The position numbers and the translations under genes were made by a program. DNA of 37,208 nucleotides from a virus. Shown here one piece after another: positions 29,256 to 36,420 of the stretch. Positions within the stretch are counted from its first letter, which is position 1, and the number at the start of each line of letters is the position of its first letter. Below the pieces are notes generated by a model. The model did not search any database, was not told the DNA's origin, and worked only from the letters and a program-made list of their open reading frames with translations. Location: the IMG/VR virus record IMGVR_UViG_3300021185_000481, positions 1 through 37,208 of that record. The stretch is one strand, 5' to 3'.

Positions 29256-29848
29256 GCGTTTCTACCTATTCTTTTTCGTGAGTCTGCGTAAACTTTCTTA
29301 GAGTTCGCCTTTCTGAACTGTGCAGTCGGTAAGAAGGTTGCAATCTCCCACTCGGGCATGGGTACTTCTGCGAACTTACTCTGGACGTGTTTAGTCAGAT
29401 AATGTTTAAAACAGGGTTCGTAGAATTTCATCTTAGAGATTGCCTGTAACTTTTTGTATGTGATCTGAAACTTTGCATTGTCACCCGCCTTCATGTTGGC
29501 GGTTTCCATCAATGCATCTAACATCTTTGCACGAAGAATGGGTGGAAGGTAATGTAGGTTCAATCCGTAGAATCCACCTTCCGCAGGCCCAACCACCACA
29601 ATCAAAGGAAACAAATCGTAGTACGGAAGTTTATCTTTGTGCTTGGGATCATAGAAGAACATCTGCATACTACCAATCACACCATTTCTATTTCTCTGAA
29701 TGAGAGGGTCTTCTTTTATTAACTTCTCTCGGTTTATGTTTCGCATATTCTTTGCTTTGTTCATAAACCATGCACGAGACTCATCGGTTCGTGGTGTAAC
29801 ACCCGCACGGAACGCCTGTAGTTCTAGTCTGTTGAATATATTACTCAT
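29252..29848 (-). CDS. Conserved T4-type structural-region protein
   Basis: The 198-residue protein contains SRAWFMNKAKNMRNINREKL, MQMFFYDPKHKDKLPYYDLFP, GGFYGLNLHYLPPILRAKML and PEWEIATFLPTAQF. I recognise this as a family conserved in marine T4-like phages beside gp4. Its position invites comparison with the gp2 DNA end protector, but I cannot confirm that. A late promoter ends only five bases before its ATG, so that promoter would give a leaderless transcript; translation from the gp4 transcript is more likely. It overlaps the next gene by four bases. Confidence 0.7.
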   Translation of the reverse strand: MSNIFNRLELQAFRAGVTPRTDESRAWFMNKAKNMRNINREKLIKEDPLIQRNRNGVIGSMQMFFYDPKHKDKLPYYDLFPLIVVVGPAEGGFYGLNLHYLPPILRAKMLDALMETANMKAGDNAKFQITYKKLQAISKMKFYEPCFKHYLTKHVQSKFAEVPMPEWEIATFLPTAQFRKANSKKVYADSRKRIGRNA

Positions 29849-29853
29849 GTCTT

Positions 29854-29861
29854 TATTTATA
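29854..29861 (-). promoter_or_regulatory. T4-type late promoter motif at the gp4 stop, - strand
   Basis: TATAAATA (- strand) overlaps the stop codon of gp4 and ends five bases before the ATG at 29848. In T4 the start site lies about six bases beyond the octamer, which puts it at the start codon. It may be a functional leaderless promoter or a chance match. Confidence 0.5.
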
Positions 29862-30363
29862 CCTTTTTCACACGTTTCTTACGAAAAGGTTTCAAAGTTT
29901 TCTTCAGGGGTTTCAACGGTTTTGTTGATTTGGGAATAAGAGACTTCAATGGTTCATTCTTCTCAGTCCAGATGACAAAGTGCCATCCACGATCCTTTGC
30001 AAACTCTTCTGCGGCAGACCACTTGTTCTGGTTCTTAACAAAGGTCATTGCCTCGTTCAAATACCTCTTGGTGTTGTTTCTACCTGTAGGTGGTCTGCGT
30101 TCTTTGTCTGGTTTTATCTCAACCAACCAAGTTGCACCATGTTCCCAAACTATTTTCAAGTCCATAAAATATCTATGATAACGCTTGTCAACCTCATATA
30201 GATATGGTATAATGACTTCTTCAGAAGACCACTTCTTTATGTCAGGATTTTCGTCACACCACTTGAATGCGTGTTTCTCCCATAGAGATCGATAGACTAC
30301 AGCAGTGTAGTCACCTTGGTACTTCTTTGGATTTTTTACTCTGTACCTACCCGAATATGCCAT
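29857..30363 (-). CDS. 4: gp4-like head completion nuclease
   Basis: The 168-residue protein opens AYSGRYRVKNPKKYQGDYT, then VVYRSLWEKHAFKWCDENPDIKKWSSEEVIIPY, HRYFMDLKI and LVEIKPDKE. This is the T4 gp4 (gp50.65) head completion family, with a TnsA-like nuclease core whose residues include E in SLWEKH, D in YFMDL and E-x-K in VEIKP. A basic tail with KPLKPLKKTLKPFRKKRVKKV-like repeats follows. It probably prepares the packaged head for tail joining. The late promoter at 30400-30407 serves it; AAGG lies before the ATG. Confidence 0.88.
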   Translation of the reverse strand: MAYSGRYRVKNPKKYQGDYTAVVYRSLWEKHAFKWCDENPDIKKWSSEEVIIPYLYEVDKRYHRYFMDLKIVWEHGATWLVEIKPDKERRPPTGRNNTKRYLNEAMTFVKNQNKWSAAEEFAKDRGWHFVIWTEKNEPLKSLIPKSTKPLKPLKKTLKPFRKKRVKKV

Positions 30364-30371
30364 AAAAACCT

Positions 30372-30379
30372 TATAAATA
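30372..30379 (+). promoter_or_regulatory. T4-type late promoter, + strand
   Basis: An exact TATAAATA lies 40 bases before gp48 at 30419. It faces the + strand baseplate block 30419 to the end of the window. It lies 20 bases from an inverted copy for the - strand, and the two point at each other. Confidence 0.8.
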
Positions 30380-30399
30380 AAGATAATGAATTTCTAACT

Positions 30400-30407
30400 T
30401 ATTTATA
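30400..30407 (-). promoter_or_regulatory. T4-type late promoter, - strand
   Basis: TATTTATA on the + strand reads TATAAATA on the - strand, 36 bases before the gp4 start at 30363. It faces the tail block gp4 to tape measure. Its start site should fall near 30394, inside the area melted by the opposing promoter. Confidence 0.8.
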
Positions 30408-30418
30408 GAGAAACTAAC

Positions 30419-31435
30419 ATGGCAGATGAAGAAACCAAAGATGAGACTAAACCCCAAGGTGTGAAATCCGCACTAGAGGCGAAAAACCTTGAGTATCCTC
30501 TAAACAATGCGGATGACTACAAAGGTCGTATTGTCTTTAATGTGATGAAAGAGGCAGAAACTGATCTTGGTAATGTCTTAGGTCAAGTGGAAAAGATAGC
30601 GCAAAAAGGTCTCACCTCAACGAGTGAAACGGTTTCTGAAGTCACTGGTTCTAAGAACCAAGCAGATAATGTTCAGGCGGTCGATGCATTTCAAGGTGAC
30701 CAAGAACAATTTGCAACTAAGGTAAAACAAAGACCACTGAAAAAGACTGATCGACAAGTATCTCTTTATCTCCCTGTCGGTTTACAATATCGTGATGCTG
30801 TTGCGTATGACAATGTGGACTTGGGTGGACTGGGTGGTGCAGCAGAAGCCTCACTAGTTGGTGGAGGAAGTGCATTGGGAGGTATAGTTGAGGGTGGAAT
30901 GAAAACCTTGACCGCTGCACTGAAGGGTTCGGCAAACAAAGACGTTGCCAAAGTAGCGGGGGTGAAACTCGTATCCGCATTACCAGATGAGATTCAGGGT
31001 GCGTTTAAGTCTGCCGCAGGGGTGACATCAAACCCCAACACACGAGTACTGTTCAAACAAGTAAACCTCCGAGAGTTCTCGTTTGTATTCAAATTCATTC
31101 CTACCTCTGCAAAAGAAGCAGAAGAAGTAAAGGAAATTGTAAAACTATTCCGAACAGAACTATATCCAGAAAACATTATTCAACCTATGCCCGGAGAAAG
31201 TGCAATCTCTATCGGTTATCGTTTTCCAAACAAGTTTCAGATCAATATAGAATATGATGGTGAACAGATTGCCACAAAGATTAAACCGTGTTACCTCCGA
31301 GACGTGAGTGTGACATATAACAACACTGCGATGTCAATGCATTCTGACGGTAACTTCCAAGAAACTGAAATGTCATTGGCATTCCAAGAAAGTAGAACAC
31401 TCAACAGAAGAGATGTTGAAGAGGACGGATTCTAA
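30419..31435 (+). CDS. 48: gp48-like baseplate tail tube cap
   Basis: The 338-residue protein has a variable N-terminus and a low-complexity Gly/Ala middle (LGGLGGAAEASLVGGGSALGG). It then has a conserved gp48-type C-terminal half: LFKQVNLREFSFVFKFIP, AEEVKEIVKLFRTELYPE, IGYRFPNKFQI and SVTYNNTAMSMHSDGNFQETEMSLAF. This is a gp19-related fold that caps the baseplate and seeds the tail tube. It is close to T4 gp48 (364 residues). It is the first gene after the late promoter at 30372 and couples to gp53 by TAATG. Confidence 0.83.
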   Translation: MADEETKDETKPQGVKSALEAKNLEYPLNNADDYKGRIVFNVMKEAETDLGNVLGQVEKIAQKGLTSTSETVSEVTGSKNQADNVQAVDAFQGDQEQFATKVKQRPLKKTDRQVSLYLPVGLQYRDAVAYDNVDLGGLGGAAEASLVGGGSALGGIVEGGMKTLTAALKGSANKDVAKVAGVKLVSALPDEIQGAFKSAAGVTSNPNTRVLFKQVNLREFSFVFKFIPTSAKEAEEVKEIVKLFRTELYPENIIQPMPGESAISIGYRFPNKFQINIEYDGEQIATKIKPCYLRDVSVTYNNTAMSMHSDGNFQETEMSLAFQESRTLNRRDVEEDGF

Positions 31436-32184
31436 TGGGAACAAAATATTTCAGAAACTTTGGTTTAAAGTCATACCGATTTGGTAACAATGAATCGCCA
31501 GTCCTCTTTAATGATTTATCTCAATACGTTGATGTTATTGATGGTATCAAGGACAGTATTAGTTTCTCTACCAAACATACAATTATTGCGGGGGATCGTC
31601 CAGATACGCTGTCCTTTAAGTTATATGGGACTACGGACTATTACTGGACATTCTTCTTGATGAATGACCACATCCGTGAATCAGGATGGCCCATCGATCA
31701 ACCACATCTTTTTGATGAGATGAAATCAAGATATCCACATCGAACCGTCACAAGTAATTCTGTCCTCGCATCTGACTTTACTGTGGGAACGACTGTAACC
31801 GGAAGTGTGAGTGGTACTGTCGGCACTATCTTAAAACGAGACCTTGACATGGGTCAACTTGTTATCGAAACAGTAAACGATGAAACATTCACCTCGGATG
31901 AGTCTATTCAATACACCGCTACAGATGGTGCATTCTACACTGCACAATTGGTCGCAGAATCAGCACAGTACAATGCGGTTCATCACTACGAAGATGCCGA
32001 TGGTGTTCATATAGATTTGCCACTATACGACTTTTTAAACGCACCCTCTGATGCAATAGCAGTCACCTATCGGAATCGTGTCGAAGATAGAAATGATGAG
32101 TTGAAACAAATTGCTGTCTTGAAACAATCAGTAATTGAAAGAGTGGTCACTGAGTTTAATAACTTCCACAAACAGGTTACTTAA
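31435..32184 (+). CDS. 53: gp53-like baseplate wedge protein
   Basis: The 249-residue protein contains DRPDTLSFKLYGTTDYYWTFFLMNDHIRESGWPI, the typical LysM-like core of T4 gp53, in which the wedge is asked to place a stable W-rich fold near the plate. An N-terminal VDVIDGIKDS strand and a C-terminal VLKQSVIERVVTEFNNF helix follow the family. An insert around residues 108-180, with TVTGSVSGTVGTI, makes it longer than T4 gp53 (196). It starts in the gp48 stop and ends in the gp27 start (TAATG twice). Confidence 0.83.
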   Translation: MGTKYFRNFGLKSYRFGNNESPVLFNDLSQYVDVIDGIKDSISFSTKHTIIAGDRPDTLSFKLYGTTDYYWTFFLMNDHIRESGWPIDQPHLFDEMKSRYPHRTVTSNSVLASDFTVGTTVTGSVSGTVGTILKRDLDMGQLVIETVNDETFTSDESIQYTATDGAFYTAQLVAESAQYNAVHHYEDADGVHIDLPLYDFLNAPSDAIAVTYRNRVEDRNDELKQIAVLKQSVIERVVTEFNNFHKQVT

Positions 32185-33554
32185 TGAGTCAGTACAAAAC
32201 CACACAGTCTCAACAGTTCAAGATTACCAAGGCAACGATCACAGCAGATCGTCTTGGTGGTATTGACGGTAATAAATTAGATGTTCGTACATCTATTGCC
32301 GAACTGAGTATCTTTGAGAGTCTGGACAAACCTTATCTTACAGGTCAAGTGGTTATTCTGGATGACAAGGCACTCTTTGATAAGATTAACTTTCAAGGAA
32401 CCGAGAGATTTACGATAGACATGGCATCGGTAGACAATGACTTGAGTACAGTGATGTCTCGTACATTCATTATGACAGGTATCGAAGATTCCGTCAAGTC
32501 AAATGACAACGGAAAGTCTAGTATATATTCGTTCACATTAATGGACGAACACGCATTTTTATCATCACTCAAAAAGATTAGTAAGTCGTTCAATGGCAAT
32601 ATTGATGAGATAATGATCAAGTTGCTTGCAACCGAAATGAAACTAGACATCGATACTTCATACCTTGCATTACCCAATGGTGGTGGAACTTCACTTCCAG
32701 TACAGACGAATATGAGAGGAATAATTCCGAACCTATCTCCCATAGATGCTATCAAGTGGTTATGCAATCGTGCGACAACTGTAACTGGTTCACCTTTCTT
32801 TGTGTATGCATCAATGCATGATAACAATCTGCGTTTAGGTAATCTAGATTCCATGTTATCACAAAAAGCATGGAACTCAAGACTACCCTACACATATAAC
32901 CCCGCCAACATATCAAGTGCAGAGAGTCAAAGTGAATTTGAAAGAACTTTCACCATCAAGGCACTCAAGACTTCAGCAATGGCGAATACTCTGAACTTAG
33001 TACAACAAGGTGCGGTGGGTGCTTCTTTGGACAACACTAATCTAAATACTGGTATGGTGTCCAAGTCTCACCACAGTATAAGAAAGGTTCTAGATAGATT
33101 GAAGACTAGTAATGTTATTGGTGATCATCAGAATGTCTTTGATCCAATGTTTCAGATGGGAGATGTTTTAGTTGATGATTATGATTCAATGAAGTATCAT
33201 ACAGTGACATCAACAGGAACATATGGTCGAAAGAAAAGTTATCACGATGAGTATGAAACAAATCACTTTAAGAAGAAACTAGAGAGTCGTTCCATACTCA
33301 ACCATATGTACAAGAATATGTTAAATGTAGTTGTAGAGGGTGCTGGGTTTATTATCTCAAAGGCATCGGTTGGGGACATTGTTAATTTAAAGGTTGTGAA
33401 TGATAATGTGGAAAGTTCTTCTTCTGCGAATGAAGATGACCTGATCGATAAAGCAAAGTCTGGTGATTTTATTATCTATGATACGAGACATACATTCTCA
33501 GGGACACAACATACTGTTTCTATGAATCTTTGTAAACTGGAGAAACTTCCGTAA
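32184..33554 (+). CDS. 27: gp27-like baseplate hub protein
   Basis: The 456-residue protein contains SIAELSIFESLDKPYLTGQVVI, FTLMDEHAFLSSLKKISKS, LSPIDAIKWLCNRATTV and FFVYASMHDNNLRLGNL. These match the domain order of marine-type gp27 hub proteins, a ring on which the gp5 spike is seated. The length is close to T4 gp27 (391), with extra C-terminal residues. It lies directly before the gp5-type gene and is coupled to it (TAATG), as in the hub-spike complex that they would form. Confidence 0.8.
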   Translation: MSQYKTTQSQQFKITKATITADRLGGIDGNKLDVRTSIAELSIFESLDKPYLTGQVVILDDKALFDKINFQGTERFTIDMASVDNDLSTVMSRTFIMTGIEDSVKSNDNGKSSIYSFTLMDEHAFLSSLKKISKSFNGNIDEIMIKLLATEMKLDIDTSYLALPNGGGTSLPVQTNMRGIIPNLSPIDAIKWLCNRATTVTGSPFFVYASMHDNNLRLGNLDSMLSQKAWNSRLPYTYNPANISSAESQSEFERTFTIKALKTSAMANTLNLVQQGAVGASLDNTNLNTGMVSKSHHSIRKVLDRLKTSNVIGDHQNVFDPMFQMGDVLVDDYDSMKYHTVTSTGTYGRKKSYHDEYETNHFKKKLESRSILNHMYKNMLNVVVEGAGFIISKASVGDIVNLKVVNDNVESSSSANEDDLIDKAKSGDFIIYDTRHTFSGTQHTVSMNLCKLEKLP

Positions 33555-34411
33555 TGAAACCAATTCTATCTGAGTTCTATGGTGACAACACACGATGGTT
33601 CATTGCGACTGTTGTAGATGCTTCACCACCACATGGTTTCGAGGGTCGTGTGAAGATTCGTGTTCATGGATTACACACAGAATCTACTCGACTGATTCCT
33701 CAAGCAGACTTACCTTGGGCACAATGCGTAGTTCCTACTACCGAGGGTGGTGCATCTGGTATAGGAAGAATGCCTCAACTACAACCAAGTGCATTAGTAT
33801 TTGGTATGTTCATGGATGGGGTAAACTCACAGACACCCATCGTGTTAGGTTCACTTCCTCATGTGGAGTTTCCTACCTCCGTGCAACTGGGTCAGGCAGA
33901 TGAAGATATTGTGGAAGATAACAAACCAGAAGGACTTTGGGATAAAATCACCGACACATTCAAACCGAAGGTAACTGATATTCAGAACGATAACTCTGGT
34001 AATATTTCTTCTAGAGTAAAAATTGCACGAGAGAATACCGCAGTAAAGTTCTTCTTGAATGTAGGATATACCGAGAAACAAGCGATAGGTATTACTGCGG
34101 GACTTTCACAAGTATCTGGTATGCGTACTGGTATTACTCCACAATCAAATGGTGTCGGTGCATATGACGATAGACGATATAATGATCTTCTTAGGTTCTC
34201 CAACGATAATAATCAATTCCTCACACAATTGTCCTTTGTTGCTTATGAATTAAATGGTACTCAGTCTTCTGCCAACATACGATTGTTACAATCTGACAGA
34301 CTCGACAATAAAGGTATTTGTCACATAGTGGGTAAATATTACTTGAACAAACCCAACGATGTGAAACAAATAGAATTGCAAGCAAGACGATTGACGGATA
34401 GGATAGTATAA
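33554..34411 (+). CDS. 5: gp5-type OB protein with degenerate tail-lysozyme domain
   Basis: The 285-residue protein has an N-terminal gp5 OB fold at about 10-105 (FEGRVKIRVHGLHT, DLPWAQCVVPTTEGGASGIG, VFGMFMDGVNSQTPIVLGSLP). From about residue 160 a second domain matches phage tail lysozymes (Phage_lysozyme2 type): VKFFLNVGYTEKQAIGITAGL, GAYDDRRYNDLLRFS and QLSFVAYELNG. The usual Glu in the GNLxxES block is V187 here (GLSQVSG), and the G-I-A-Q-W block is missing, so it is probably inactive. The beta-helix of gp5 is absent and appears as a separate gene at 36410. Confidence 0.83.
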   Translation: MKPILSEFYGDNTRWFIATVVDASPPHGFEGRVKIRVHGLHTESTRLIPQADLPWAQCVVPTTEGGASGIGRMPQLQPSALVFGMFMDGVNSQTPIVLGSLPHVEFPTSVQLGQADEDIVEDNKPEGLWDKITDTFKPKVTDIQNDNSGNISSRVKIARENTAVKFFLNVGYTEKQAIGITAGLSQVSGMRTGITPQSNGVGAYDDRRYNDLLRFSNDNNQFLTQLSFVAYELNGTQSSANIRLLQSDRLDNKGICHIVGKYYLNKPNDVKQIELQARRLTDRIV

Positions 34412-36420
34412 TGTCGTTAGATAAAAATAAATTAAATAACACCCTAAAGAGTGAGTCAAAAAGAACTACTCTAAAGACAAGTAGATTCCAAGAGAAGGCA
34501 CAGTCTTCTATTGACGAGACCTATGCTAAGAGAACAACTCTTGTTGGACAAACAGATGGTGAGATTCTTGGTGGTATAAAAGCACTGGGAGCATCTACCA
34601 ACTCAAGTGAAGAAGTTATAACCAGTGCGGTTGGTGCGATTACTGATGCGTTTCCTTCAACGGGTGCTTTGGGTAACCTTATTGTTGCCACCAAAGATAC
34701 CGTAGTAGACTCTAATGGTGAGTTCCTACGATTCAAATCAGATTTAGATTCGGCAGGGGGTCTTGTTCTCAATACATTAGGTATAGACTCTGATGGTAGT
34801 GGTAATCTATCCGTATTACGAGGTGCGGGTCGTGATTCCGCAGACGAGGCACGAGGGTTTGGTACTTTAGAAACTACTGTAACCGCACTGACAGGACTTC
34901 CCGCAATCAAGGTAAGTAATCCCACTTCTGCCCTCGCAGTTATCACTGATGGTACTGCCGAAAGTATTGCCGAATGTGTTGCGATTGCGGATGACAAAAA
35001 AGCAGAAGCATATGCATCATTGATCGAATTCACCACTGCTGTAGATGCGGCAAAACCCAAATCAGCGGGGGGTGGAGGAATCATGGGATTCATAGCAACG
35101 GTCACGAGTGCTATCAGTGTGGCAGGTAATTTAGCAAACACTGTTAGTGCCATATCACCTGTTGCCGCAATAAATGACGCAATCCAAACGGCACAGGATG
35201 CCGTCAACAACACAACCTTTGTTAAAGAATTAAATGCTACAGTTCAAGGAATAAAAGACAGTCTTCCTACTCTAGCAGATGTTGAGGCGGTGATTGGAAC
35301 TGATCTGAAAGATATAAAAGCTGCTATCAATGAAGCAACTGATGCGATAGATACTTTCAATCGTGAGTTTGATTCTCGTATTGACAAGGGATTGTCTGGA
35401 GTTCTTCAAGATGTGGCGGAAGGTATTTCGGGTAATGCTGCAGAATTCATCTCCAGTCTTGTGGATGGTGGTATTGTTTCGTCCGAAAACGAAAGACGAG
35501 AAATACTCGAACAGTTTACCAGTGGTGATCCCAAACAAGAGAAGGAAGCGGTCAAGACACTAACACAAAAGTCTGAAAATGTATCAGACCGTATGAAAGG
35601 AATTCTTGCTACAGACGAAAACACATCTAGTTCACTAGAGATGCAAGTTCAGATGATCGAAAAGGCAAGGGCACAAGGTGTTCCCGAACAAGAGATTGCG
35701 AAAGCACAACAAGAGATTTCAACTATCGATGATAGGATGCGAGGTCTTGATACCACAGTTGGTGGTACTGTTGTTATTGACGCAAGTCTGTACGAAGAAG
35801 GTGAACCTATTATGACGGACAAGTGGGATGGTCGTAATAGTCCAGAAGATGCCTTTACCTATGTTTCATCGGTAGAAGAACTAGACGCAGAGTTTACTAA
35901 TGTGAGTCGAGACGTGACCGAGGTTGTTGTTCACGCCACAGAGACTCACACCAATAAAGACATCGGTTCTATAGAGATAAATAATGTACAGAATGATCTG
36001 GGACATGACGGTATCGGATATCATTATGTTATACGAAGGGATGGTAGATTGCAACGAGGCAGACCAGTGAACATACAGGGTGACCACGCACCAGTAAACG
36101 GTCACGACAGATTTTCTATTGGTATTGTGATGGTTGGTGGTATTAATGTTTCTACGGGTGAAGACAACCCAACGGACTACCTGTCTTCTCGGTCATTTAC
36201 AAGAGAACAGTTTACGACACTAGAGAAATTTTTGGCTGGGTATTATCGTAGATTCCCAGGCGGTCAAGTCTTTGGTCACAATGATCTTGACATTATCGAA
36301 TCTGACCCATATTTTGATGTGGTAGATTATGTAGAGTCTGTGTTCAGAAAACAGAACAGAACAGACGATCCATTGAATGCTTCACCATTGAGTCCATCGG
36401 AGATGAACAGTGACAACTAA
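34411..36420 (+). CDS. Hub protein with C-terminal zinc amidase domain
   Basis: The 669-residue protein has a long Ala/Ser/Asp-rich helical N-terminal part (to about 490), with a hydrophobic segment near 215-250. It ends in an N-acetylmuramoyl-L-alanine amidase (Amidase_2/T7 lysozyme fold) at about 500-660. Zinc ligands are H508 (VVVHATE), H623 (FGHNDLD) and D632 (SDPYF); Y537 in GYHY is also kept. The residue equal to T7 lysozyme K128 is E630, which is unusual. By position it belongs to the spike complex and would cut peptidoglycan during entry. It may replace the lost lysozyme of its neighbour. It overlaps the next gene by 11 bases. Confidence 0.83.
   Translation: MSLDKNKLNNTLKSESKRTTLKTSRFQEKAQSSIDETYAKRTTLVGQTDGEILGGIKALGASTNSSEEVITSAVGAITDAFPSTGALGNLIVATKDTVVDSNGEFLRFKSDLDSAGGLVLNTLGIDSDGSGNLSVLRGAGRDSADEARGFGTLETTVTALTGLPAIKVSNPTSALAVITDGTAESIAECVAIADDKKAEAYASLIEFTTAVDAAKPKSAGGGGIMGFIATVTSAISVAGNLANTVSAISPVAAINDAIQTAQDAVNNTTFVKELNATVQGIKDSLPTLADVEAVIGTDLKDIKAAINEATDAIDTFNREFDSRIDKGLSGVLQDVAEGISGNAAEFISSLVDGGIVSSENERREILEQFTSGDPKQEKEAVKTLTQKSENVSDRMKGILATDENTSSSLEMQVQMIEKARAQGVPEQEIAKAQQEISTIDDRMRGLDTTVGGTVVIDASLYEEGEPIMTDKWDGRNSPEDAFTYVSSVEELDAEFTNVSRDVTEVVVHATETHTNKDIGSIEINNVQNDLGHDGIGYHYVIRRDGRLQRGRPVNIQGDHAPVNGHDRFSIGIVMVGGINVSTGEDNPTDYLSSRSFTREQFTTLEKFLAGYYRRFPGGQVFGHNDLDIIESDPYFDVVDYVESVFRKQNRTDDPLNASPLSPSEMNSDN

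Noticed and set aside
34521-35213. A 230-codon open frame on the - strand within the amidase gene
   Set aside because: It mirrors the Ala/Ser/Asp-rich part of the real gene; composition and lack of promoter or ribosome site mark it as a shadow.
36286-36314. TTGACA with TATTTT in the amidase domain as a promoter for the needle gene
   Set aside because: Only four of six -10 bases match, and the -35 overlaps the conserved zinc-site sequence; a late operon would not be expected to use it.
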